Source of the DNA: Hymenobacter sp. PAMC 26628
GTDB taxonomy: Bacteria > Bacteroidota > Bacteroidia > Cytophagales > Hymenobacteraceae
Length of the DNA stretch: 64,000 nt
NCBI RefSeq assembly: GCF_001562275.1
Contig: NZ_CP014304.1
Span: forward strand, 1,860,001 to 1,924,000
Reading direction: 5' to 3'
Both the position numbers and the translations under genes were made by a program. How positions within the stretch are numbered: the first letter of the stretch is position 1; the number at the start of each line of letters is the position of its first letter. The notes below the pieces were generated by a model. The model was not told the origin of the DNA. It saw only the letters and a program-made list of their open reading frames with translations, and made no database searches. Of this stretch, positions 39,239-46,316 are shown in pieces.

Positions 39239-40054
39239 ATGCGCCTCAACTTACGCTTCATCATTGGCCTGGTTGTGGCAGCCGTTACGCTGCTAGGCTA
39301 TTTCTTCAACACGTCGAAAAACGAGGTAACCGGCGAAACCCAGCACGTGGGCGGCATGACGCCCGACCAGGAAATTGCCCTGGGCCTGCAAGCCGCCCCC
39401 AGCATGGAGGCCCAGTACGGCGGCGAAAGCACCAACGCCCAGGCCACGCAGGCCGTGCAGCAAGTGGGCCAGCGCCTCATCAGTCAAACCAAGGCCGGCC
39501 AGTCGCCCTACAAGTTTCAGTTTCACCTGCTGGCCGACGACCAGACCATCAACGCCTTTGCGCTGCCCGGCGGGCAGGTGTTCATCACCCAGGGCCTGCT
39601 GAAAAACCTGACCTCCGAAGGCCAATTGGCTGGCGTACTGGCCCACGAAGTGGGGCACGTAATTGCCCGGCACTCGGCCCAGCAAGTGGCCAAGTCCAAC
39701 CTCACCCAAGGCCTGGCCGGGGCCGCCACCATCGCCAGCTACGACCCCAACAACCCCGGCCGCACGGTGGCCAGCGCCGCCGTGGCCGCCGCCATCGTGA
39801 AAGTGGTGGGCCTAAACTTCAGCCGCGAAGACGAGCTGCAAGCCGACGACCTAGCCGTGCAACTTACCCCCAAGGCTGGCTACGACCCCAGCGCCATGAT
39901 CAAGGTAATGCAGATGCTCGAAAGCAAAGGCGGCAGCGGGGGCCAGCCCGAATTCCTCAGCACCCACCCCAATCCCAGCAACCGCATCGGCCGCTTGCAA
40001 CAGGAAATCAGCCAGGAATTCCCGCAGGGCGTGCCGGCCGGACTGAAGCAGTAG
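39239..40054 (+). CDS. M48-family metalloprotease
   Basis: 271 residues. An N-terminal membrane helix (about 6-24) acts as signal or anchor. The zinc motif HEVGH is at 136-140 and the third ligand lies in REDELQADDLA. The C-terminal LSTHPNPSNRIGRL is typical of the BepA/LoiP-like group that maintains envelope proteins. ATG 39239 is preferred over TTG 39233. Its transcript ends at the perfect hairpin at 40163-40199. Confidence 0.92.
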   Translation: MRLNLRFIIGLVVAAVTLLGYFFNTSKNEVTGETQHVGGMTPDQEIALGLQAAPSMEAQYGGESTNAQATQAVQQVGQRLISQTKAGQSPYKFQFHLLADDQTINAFALPGGQVFITQGLLKNLTSEGQLAGVLAHEVGHVIARHSAQQVAKSNLTQGLAGAATIASYDPNNPGRTVASAAVAAAIVKVVGLNFSREDELQADDLAVQLTPKAGYDPSAMIKVMQMLESKGGSGGQPEFLSTHPNPSNRIGRLQQEISQEFPQGVPAGLKQ

Positions 40055-40065
40055 TTTTGATCTTA

Positions 40066-40338
40066 GCAGCTTCCGTGAATTTAATCATTTCTGGACCGCA
40101 GATTATGCAGATTTAGATTGTGCAGATTTAACGGATAAGAACGAATTTCAAAGGCTCCCTGCAACCAAAAAGGCCACTCATTGAGTGGCCTTTTTGGTTG
40201 GGTCTTAACACTACGCTGATTGAGGCCGGGGCCCTGAACCCACCACTTATTGAGTATTTGAAGGCAGCTGGAATCCGTTCCTATCCGTTAAATCTGCACA
40301 CTCTGTGGTCCAGAAATGCTTAAATCCACGGAAGCTGC
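40066..40338. repeat. Inverted-repeat element, family E, enclosing a terminator
   Basis: Left arm 40066-40143 (starting GCAGCTTCCGTGAATTTAAT) and right arm 40276-40338 are imperfect reverse complements; the left has a short internal duplication of a TGCAGATTT unit. Between them lies a perfect hairpin (40163-40199). The right arm ends 2 bases before the stop codon of the LON-domain gene. Confidence 0.8.
40163..40199. terminator. Hairpin terminator inside repeat E
   Basis: Perfect 18-bp stem AACCAAAAAGGCCACTCA with its complement, loop of one T, and A/T runs on both sides; bidirectional between the M48 and LON-domain genes. Confidence 0.85.
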
Positions 40339-40340
40339 GA

Positions 40341-40973
40341 TTAAAAGTTTGGTGGGATAAGCTCCTTGAAGTGGCCGTTCAGCCGCACGCGCTCCTTCAA
40401 GCGCTCGGTTTCCAGCACCACGGGCAGGGTGCGGTCGAGGTGCTCGCGCACCAGGTGCTGGCGCTCCAGCTCGCTGGTGGTGGCCAGGATTTGGTACTCT
40501 TGCTCGGTGCTGAAGCCTACGTGGTGGGCAATGTCGAAGATGCGGTAGTCAGGGGATAATTCCAGAAGTAACTTTTTGAGTCCCAGCGCTTCGTAGAGCT
40601 GGCGAACCTGTGCGGTAATGATTTGGCGCAGTAACGGGTCGGATTCTTCGTCCTGCACGATTTCCTCGATTTGGCCGGCAGCGTAAAGCTTGCCCGGGGC
40701 CTGCCGCTCAAACTTGCGCAGCCGGAACACGCCCACCGCGCGGCTGCGGATGTCGAGCTCGCCGTTGGCGTACGATTTCTCCACGTTCACCAGGCGCATC
40801 TCGGTGCCCAACTCGCTCAGTTGGTTGTCGAGAAACGGCGGGATGCCGAACGAAACATCTTGTTCCAAGCAGTCGCGCACCAGCTGGCGGTAGCGGGGCT
40901 CAAAGATGTGCAGGTTCAGTTTTTCGCCCGGGAAGACGACGAGGTTCAGCGGGAAGAGCGGAATGGAGCGCAT
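40341..40973 (-). CDS. LON peptidase substrate-binding domain protein
   Basis: 210 residues. MRSIPLFPLNLVVFPGEKLNLHIFEPRYRQLVRDCLE is the start of the LON N-terminal domain. No ATPase or protease domain follows, so it is a stand-alone domain of the YP_/PF02190 type. Bacteroidota have such proteins in addition to full-length Lon. Role unknown; peptide or substrate recognition is likely. ATG 40973 is preferred over the upstream extension. Confidence 0.9.
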   Translation of the reverse strand: MRSIPLFPLNLVVFPGEKLNLHIFEPRYRQLVRDCLEQDVSFGIPPFLDNQLSELGTEMRLVNVEKSYANGELDIRSRAVGVFRLRKFERQAPGKLYAAGQIEEIVQDEESDPLLRQIITAQVRQLYEALGLKKLLLELSPDYRIFDIAHHVGFSTEQEYQILATTSELERQHLVREHLDRTLPVVLETERLKERVRLNGHFKELIPPNF

Positions 40974-41075
40974 AAAACGAAAATAAGCCAGGGCTGCGGG
41001 GGCAGTTCCCAATGATACGCCAGCCCGGCGACAACGCCGCGCCGTCGCGCTTTGTTTGGCCCTGGCCCCGGGGCC

Positions 41076-42305
41076 CTACACCAGCTGCCGCAGCGCCATC
41101 TCGAACGAGCACTGGGCCAGGCCGGTAGGTGCGTTGCTCTGCCGGTGGGTGCGCGCCAAAGCTGCTCCGATAACGCGCGAAACGTCCTGGAAAATGGCTT
41201 GGTCGGTGATTTCGGCGCCGGTTTCCATCAGGTAGGCAAACACGCGGGCCATGCCGCAGTTGGCGATGAAATCGGGGATAACGGCGCAGTGCGCGTCGGC
41301 CCACTCGCCGGTGGGCCCGAAGAAGATGGCTGGGTCGGCAAACGGCACGTTGGCTCCGCACGAAATGACCTCCAGGCCGCTGGCCACCAGCGCTTCTACC
41401 TGTGCCTGCGTCACGAGCCGCGAGGCGGCGGCGGGCACGAAAATCTCGGCCCCGGCCGTCCAGATTTGCTGGTTCACTTCCTCAAACGACAGCAAATCGG
41501 GCGCGTGCAGCGCGTTGCCGTCGCGGCCCAGGAACAGGGCCCTGACTTCCTCCAGCGGCAAACCCGCGGGCTGCAACAGGCCCCCGGCCCGGTCGATGAT
41601 GCCCACGATTAGGGCCCCCTGGCTGGCCAGGTAGTAGGCTGCCGCCGCGCCCACGTTGCCCCAGCCCTGGATGAGGACGCGCTTGCCGGCCACCGCCGTG
41701 CCGGGCCACAGGGCGTAGTAATGGCGCACGGCCTCGGCCACGCCGTAGCCGGTGATGAGGTCGGCCACGGTGTACTTGCTGGCCAGGCTGGGGGAGTAGG
41801 CCGCGTCTTCGAGCACCTTGACGACGCCCTGGCGCAGCTGTCCGAGCTTCTGGATTTTCTGAGGCTCGGTGGCGCGGTAGTGGCCGTTCACCACGCCTTC
41901 CTGCGGATGCCAGAGGCCGTACTCTTCGGTGAGGGGAATGACCTCGTGGATTTCGTCCACGTTTAGGTCGCCGCCGGTGCCGTAATAGGCTTTAAGCAAG
42001 GGGATAACCGCCTTGTACCAGCGCTCCAGCACGCCGCGCTTGCGGGGGTCCTGCGGGTCGAAGTTGATGCCCGACTTGGCCCCGCCGATGGCGGGCCCCG
42101 ACACGGTGAACTTCACTTCCATCGTCTTGGCGAGGCTTTCCACTTCGCGCTGGTCCAGGCCCTTACGCATGCGGGTGCCGCCGCCGGCCGCCCCGCCCCG
42201 GAGCGAGTTAATCACCACCCAGCCTTCGGCTTCGGTTTCGGGGTCTTGCCATTCAAAAACGATTTCGGGGCGCTTCTGCTCGAATTGAGCGAGTAATTCT
42301 TTCAT
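41076..42305 (-). CDS. Glu/Leu/Phe/Val dehydrogenase
   Basis: 409 residues. Oxidative deamination of an amino acid with NAD(P). The catalytic Lys region is GPAIGGAKSGINFDP, with GGDLNVDEIHEVIPL after it, and the nucleotide-binding motif is IQGWGNVGAAAAYYLA. Whether it prefers glutamate or a hydrophobic amino acid cannot be read from sequence alone. It sits with hmgA and hppD on the same strand, which would fit a role in phenylalanine/tyrosine or branched-chain amino-acid use. ATG 42305 is right: further upstream the frame only translates a repeat element. Confidence 0.9.
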   Translation of the reverse strand: MKELLAQFEQKRPEIVFEWQDPETEAEGWVVINSLRGGAAGGGTRMRKGLDQREVESLAKTMEVKFTVSGPAIGGAKSGINFDPQDPRKRGVLERWYKAVIPLLKAYYGTGGDLNVDEIHEVIPLTEEYGLWHPQEGVVNGHYRATEPQKIQKLGQLRQGVVKVLEDAAYSPSLASKYTVADLITGYGVAEAVRHYYALWPGTAVAGKRVLIQGWGNVGAAAAYYLASQGALIVGIIDRAGGLLQPAGLPLEEVRALFLGRDGNALHAPDLLSFEEVNQQIWTAGAEIFVPAAASRLVTQAQVEALVASGLEVISCGANVPFADPAIFFGPTGEWADAHCAVIPDFIANCGMARVFAYLMETGAEITDQAIFQDVSRVIGAALARTHRQSNAPTGLAQCSFEMALRQLV

Positions 42306-42320
42306 TGGAGTTTTTATGCC

Positions 42321-42418
42321 CGTCATGCAGAGCGCAGCGAAGCATCTCGCCCGCATACTACTTCCAATCGGTTGGATTGCTGCCGCGGGAGAGATGCTTC
42401 GCTGCGCTCTGCATGACG
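42321..42418. repeat. Inverted-repeat element, family F, copy 1
   Basis: Perfect 28-base arms (42321-42348 starting CGTCATGCAGAGCGCAGCGA; 42391-42418) around a 42-base spacer. It lies between the start of the amino-acid dehydrogenase gene and the end of hmgA. Confidence 0.92.
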
Positions 42419-42429
42419 TTCTTTTGGAA

Positions 42430-43596
42430 TTAAATAAGCGGTTCCAGCCATGATTTGTAATATGCGCCATCGTCCAGAACCATCGCGGCTTCGGTTAGCA
42501 TCAGGGGCCGGAAGGTGTCAATCATCACGGCCCATTCGTCGGTGCCAGTTTTGCCGATGCTGCGCTCGTAGGCCCCCGGCGCGGGCCCGTGCGGAATGCC
42601 GCCGGGGTGCAGCGTAAGGTGGCCCTGCTCGATGTTGTTGCGCGACATGAAGTTGCCGTCCACGTAATAAATCAGCTCGTCGGAGTCGATGTTGGAGTGG
42701 TTGTAGGGCGCGGGAATGGCCCGCGGGTGGTAGTCGAACAGCCGGGGCACGAACGAGCACACCACAAACGCCTTGGTTTCGAATTGCTGGTGCACGGGCG
42801 GCGGCTGGTGCACCTTGCCGGTAATGGGCTGGAAATCCCGGATGTTCATCCCGTACGGGTAGTTGTACCCATCCCAGCCCACTACGTCGAACGGATGCGC
42901 GGGGTACAGCAGCTCGTGCAACACGCCCTGCTTCTTGATTTTAATGATAAAGTCGCCTGCCTCGTCGTGGGTTTCCAACTCGTTGGGCAGCTTGTAGTCG
43001 CGCTCGGAGTAGGGCGCGTGCTCCAGCAGCTGGCCGAAGTGGTTGCGGTAGCGCTTGGGCGTGTAAATGGGGTGGAACGACTCGGTGATGAGCAGCCGGT
43101 TGTCCGCCGTGTCGAACGCAATTTGGTAGATGATGCCGCGCGGAATTAGCAAGTAGTCGCCCGGCTCGAAGCGGATGTTGCCCAGCTGCGTGCGCAGCGT
43201 GCCGGGGCCCCGGTGGATGAACAGCAGCTCGTCGGCGTCGGCGTTTTTATAAAAGTAGCTCGTCAGCGACTGGCGCGGCGCGGCCAGCGAAACGTGTACG
43301 TCGCTGTTTACTAGTACCGGCGTGCGGGCCGCCAGGTAATCGTCCTGCGGCGCCACCTGGAACCCCTTGAGCAAGCGCGCTTTAATGTTCTTCTCAACGG
43401 CAATTTTCGGGGTTAGGTCCGTCTCGCTCAGTACTTCCTTTACCATCGTGGGCCGGCGCAAGTGGTACATCAGCGACGATGTGCCCTCGAAGCCAATGGT
43501 GCCGAATAGCTGCTCGTAATAGAGACCACCTTCAGGCTTCTCAAATGCTGTGTGGCGCGTGTGCGGCAGCTGGCCAAGCTTGTGGTAAATGGGCAT
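42430..43596 (-). CDS. hmgA: Homogentisate 1,2-dioxygenase
   Basis: 388 residues. Opens the ring of homogentisate to maleylacetoacetate in tyrosine catabolism. Iron ligands are recognisable in YNHSNIDSDELIYYVDGNF (His and Glu) and HPGGIPHGPAPGAYE (His). ELLFIHRGPGTLRTQLGNIRFEPGDYLLIPRG is the cupin core. Slightly shorter than the eukaryotic enzyme, as is usual for Bacteroidota. Upstream on the same strand is hppD; a family F repeat separates them. No fumarylacetoacetase is in the window. Confidence 0.93.
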   Translation of the reverse strand: MPIYHKLGQLPHTRHTAFEKPEGGLYYEQLFGTIGFEGTSSLMYHLRRPTMVKEVLSETDLTPKIAVEKNIKARLLKGFQVAPQDDYLAARTPVLVNSDVHVSLAAPRQSLTSYFYKNADADELLFIHRGPGTLRTQLGNIRFEPGDYLLIPRGIIYQIAFDTADNRLLITESFHPIYTPKRYRNHFGQLLEHAPYSERDYKLPNELETHDEAGDFIIKIKKQGVLHELLYPAHPFDVVGWDGYNYPYGMNIRDFQPITGKVHQPPPVHQQFETKAFVVCSFVPRLFDYHPRAIPAPYNHSNIDSDELIYYVDGNFMSRNNIEQGHLTLHPGGIPHGPAPGAYERSIGKTGTDEWAVMIDTFRPLMLTEAAMVLDDGAYYKSWLEPLI

Positions 43597-43671
43597 GGGA
43601 AGAGCATTTATCAGTGAGCAGTTAGTAGGGCCCCTGGTATTAGGGCCCCGGGGCTGTTAGGGGCCCTGGGA

Positions 43672-43764
43672 CGTCATGCAGAGCGCAGCGAAGCATCCTT
43701 TCTGCGGTAGTAACCCAATCGTTCAACGACGCGGGAAAGATGCTTCGCTGCGCTCTGCATGACG
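43672..43764. repeat. Inverted-repeat element, family F, copy 2
   Basis: 25-base perfect arms (43672-43696 and 43740-43764) identical to the outer part of copy 1, with a different spacer. Lies between hmgA and hppD. Confidence 0.92.
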
Positions 43765-43805
43765 GCCTGGGCTGCGCGTTAGTTGCGCGCTAAAAGCACT
43801 GATGC

Positions 43806-44936
43806 CTACAAATTCCCCCGGCGGTCCTGCTCGCGCTCTAAGCTCTCGAACAGGGCTTTGAAGTTGCCGGCGCCGAAGCTTTTAGCGCCTTTGCGCTGGA
43901 TGATTTCGAAGAACACCGTGGGGCGGTCCTCCACCGGCTTGGTGAAAATTTGGAGCAGGTAGCCTTCCTCGTCGCGGTCGGCCATGATGCGCAGGTTGCG
44001 CAGCGCCTCCACGTCTTCGTCGATTTGGCCGACGTGGGCGCGCAGGTTGTCGTAGTAGCTGTCGGGGGTGTTCAGGAATTCTACGCCGCGGGCTTTCAGC
44101 TCGCGCACCGTGCCGATGATGTCGTCGGTGGCCACGGCAATGTGCTGCACGCCTTCGCCCTCGTAGAAATTCAGGTACTCCTCAATCTGCGACTTCTTTT
44201 TGCCCTCGGCTGGCTCGTTGATGGGGAATTTCACGTAGCCGTTGCCAGTGCTCATCACCTTGCTCATCAGGGCCGAGTATTCGGTCGTAATCTGCTTGTC
44301 GTCAAAGCTTAAAATGTTGGCGAAACCCATCACGTCCTCGTACCACTTCACGGTGGGGTTCATGCGGTTCCAGCCCACGTTGCCCACGCAGTGGTCCACG
44401 TAGAGCAGGCCGGCGGGGGCGGGGTTGAAGCTTGATTCCTGGGCCACGTAGCCCGGCATGAAGGGGCCCCGGTAGTTGCGGCGCTCCACGAAAAGGTGCA
44501 CCGTTTCGCCGTAGGTGTAGATGCCGGCCGTGCGGACCTCGCCAAATTCATCGGTGAGGGTGCGGGGCTCCTGGTAGCTGCGGGCGCCGCGGCTCATGGT
44601 TTTCTCGTAGCTGGCGTAGGCGTCGTCCACCATTAGGGCCAGGATTTTCACGCCGTCGCCGTGCTGGCGCACGTGCTCCGAAATCTCATGGTCCGAGTGC
44701 ATGGCCGTGGTCAGCACCAGCCGGATTTTACCCTGCTGCACCACGTAGCTGGCGCGGTCGCGCACGCCCGTTTCGGGCCCCGCGTAGGCCACCATCTGGA
44801 AGCCAAATGCGGCCTTATAGTAGTAGGCGGCCTGCTTGGCGTTGCCCACGTAAAATTCGAGGTGGTCGGTGCCGAGCAGGGGCAGGAAATCGCCGGCGGC
44901 GCGTTGCTGAAGGGCTTGGGCTACTTGGGGTTCCAT
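43806..44936 (-). CDS. hppD: 4-hydroxyphenylpyruvate dioxygenase
   Basis: 376 residues. Converts 4-hydroxyphenylpyruvate to homogentisate, the substrate of HmgA. Two vicinal-oxygen-chelate domains are present: TDHLEFYVGNAKQAAYYYKAAFGF at about 21-44, and YVDHCVGNVGWNRMNPTVKWYEDVMGF in the middle. The C-terminal FFEIIQRKGAKSFGAGNFKALFE holds the last iron ligand Glu and the gating helix. Divergent from the LysR gene; their 311-base gap contains family F copy 3 and the candidate operator. Confidence 0.95.
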   Translation of the reverse strand: MEPQVAQALQQRAAGDFLPLLGTDHLEFYVGNAKQAAYYYKAAFGFQMVAYAGPETGVRDRASYVVQQGKIRLVLTTAMHSDHEISEHVRQHGDGVKILALMVDDAYASYEKTMSRGARSYQEPRTLTDEFGEVRTAGIYTYGETVHLFVERRNYRGPFMPGYVAQESSFNPAPAGLLYVDHCVGNVGWNRMNPTVKWYEDVMGFANILSFDDKQITTEYSALMSKVMSTGNGYVKFPINEPAEGKKKSQIEEYLNFYEGEGVQHIAVATDDIIGTVRELKARGVEFLNTPDSYYDNLRAHVGQIDEDVEALRNLRIMADRDEEGYLLQIFTKPVEDRPTVFFEIIQRKGAKSFGAGNFKALFESLEREQDRRGNL

Positions 44937-45007
44937 GGCTTTTGGGTAGGATGGGTAAAACGAACGGTTTGGCAGGCTTTAGTCGGGCTGGTTGGTAATA
45001 ATTAAAA

Positions 45008-45097
45008 CGTCATGCAGAGCGCAGCGAAGCATCTCCACTGCTCCACTAATCATGACTACTGCCGCAGGAGAGATGCTTCGCTGCGCTCTGCATGACG
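45008..45097. repeat. Inverted-repeat element, family F, copy 3
   Basis: 28-base arms (45008-45035, 45070-45097) identical to copy 1 around a 34-base spacer, upstream of hppD. The other unassigned part of the gap 44937-45247 is short and shows only the operator at 45206-45234. Confidence 0.92.
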
Positions 45098-45205
45098 GCC
45101 TGGTGCCCCGTGCGGCCTGGAAGTCCTGTGGTCAGTGCGGCTCTCCAGTCAACCGGTCAACTCACAATACTAACGCTCGTTAGGGGCCCAAGTCCAATAT
45201 CGGTT

Positions 45206-45234
45206 CCTTATGACGCCGATAAGGATTTCTTATC
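45206..45234 (+). promoter_or_regulatory. Interlocked palindromes, candidate LysR operator
   Basis: CCTTAT-7-ATAAGG (45206-45224) overlaps GATAAG-5-CTTATC (45218-45234). Two shared-arm inverted repeats 14 bases before the LysR start codon fit an autoregulatory LysR-type site; T-N11-A type half-sites also occur here. Confidence 0.55.
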
Positions 45235-45247
45235 GAGATTTGCGGGC

Positions 45248-46141
45248 ATGGAACTTCGCCAGCTGCGCTATTTTGCTGAGGTGGCCACCGTGCTGCACTA
45301 CGGCCGGGCGGCCGAGCGGCTGTGCGTGTCGCAGCCGGCCCTGAGCCAGCAGATTCAGCTGCTGGAGCGCGAGTTGGGCGTCGAGCTGTTCGACCACCAA
45401 CAGCGTACCCGCCAGCGCAAAGTGGTGCTTACCGCGGCCGGCACCGTGTTCCTGACCGATGCCCAGCGCCTGCTGCGCCTCAGCCGCGAGGCCATCGAAA
45501 CGGTGCGCCGCGTGGGGGCCCCGCACAAAACCGTGGAGCTGGGCTACTACCAGCTGCTGCGCCCCGACCGCCTCGTGGGCATCGTGCAGCGCTTCGCCCA
45601 GCACTTCCCCGACGTGCAGTTTCACCTCCACGAGCTGCCCACCTTTCGGGCCGTGCAGGAGGCGCTACTGGCCGAAACCATCGACCTGGGCCTGACTTTG
45701 CTGCCACTGCTGCACGCCGAGCTGGCCGCCCGGCCCTTCGGCCAGGGCGGGCTGGCCGTGGCCCTGCCCGCCGCCCACCCGCTGGCCGCCCTGGCCGAGG
45801 TGCCGCTGGGGGCCCTGGCGCACGAGAAATGGGTGGAAATCAGCCGCCCGCTGCACCCGGTGTACGACGAGATTGAGCACCTCTGCCAGCAGGCGGGCTT
45901 CAGCCGGCGCGGGGCCATCGTGCAGGAAGTATCGTCGCTGGAACTGCTCAGCAACCTCGTCAGCCTGGGCATCGGCATCGCCTTCGTGCCTTCGTTCTTC
46001 GATTTGGCGCGGGTGCCCGGCGTGGTGGCCCGGCCCCTGCGCGTACCCGCCGGCGCGGCCGAAGTGGTGCTCACGCAGTGCGTGGCCTACCTGGCGGCCC
46101 GCCCGGGGCCCCTGCTCCAAGCCTTGGTGGCGTTGGTTTGA
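45248..46141 (+). CDS. LysR-family transcriptional regulator
   Basis: 297 residues. The N-terminal helix-turn-helix is MELRQLRYFAEVATVLHYGRAAERLCVSQPALSQQIQLLERELG (1-44). The ligand-binding domain follows, ending in a typical SLGIGIAFVPSFF segment. It is divergent from hppD, so control of the tyrosine genes in response to an aromatic acid is the likely role (inference from position). ATG 45248 starts at the usual MELRQLRYF. Confidence 0.9.
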   Translation: MELRQLRYFAEVATVLHYGRAAERLCVSQPALSQQIQLLERELGVELFDHQQRTRQRKVVLTAAGTVFLTDAQRLLRLSREAIETVRRVGAPHKTVELGYYQLLRPDRLVGIVQRFAQHFPDVQFHLHELPTFRAVQEALLAETIDLGLTLLPLLHAELAARPFGQGGLAVALPAAHPLAALAEVPLGALAHEKWVEISRPLHPVYDEIEHLCQQAGFSRRGAIVQEVSSLELLSNLVSLGIGIAFVPSFFDLARVPGVVARPLRVPAGAAEVVLTQCVAYLAARPGPLLQALVALV

Positions 46142-46150
46142 AACCGACGG

Positions 46151-46257
46151 GGGTGGTCCGGCGACTTTTTCAGTCGTCGGGCCACTCTGATTGCTGCCCG
46201 GGGCCCTTGTTTAATCGCCAGAGTGGCCCGACGACTGAAAAAGTCGCCGGACCACCC
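46151..46257. repeat. Inverted-repeat element, family G, copy A
   Basis: Perfect 38-base arms (46151-46188 starting GGGTGGTCCGGCGACTTTTT; 46220-46257), spacer 31 bases containing GGGGCCC. Each arm holds its own CGGCGAC...GTCGTCGG hairpin, so a cloverleaf-like fold is possible. Lies between convergent genes. Confidence 0.92.
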
Positions 46258-46316
46258 CGCCCTTAGTCATCGCAGGAACCAATGAGCCCGGCACAACTTG
46301 GTGGCATAGGCCCAGG

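Noticed and set aside
42306..42470. N-terminal extension of the amino-acid dehydrogenase
   Set aside because: The extra residues are the translation of the family F repeat, so the start at 42305 is used.
42321..45097. Repeats spaced through 2.8 kb as a possible CRISPR array
   Set aside because: Units are far apart, are palindromic pairs separated by genes, and there are no regular spacers or cas genes.
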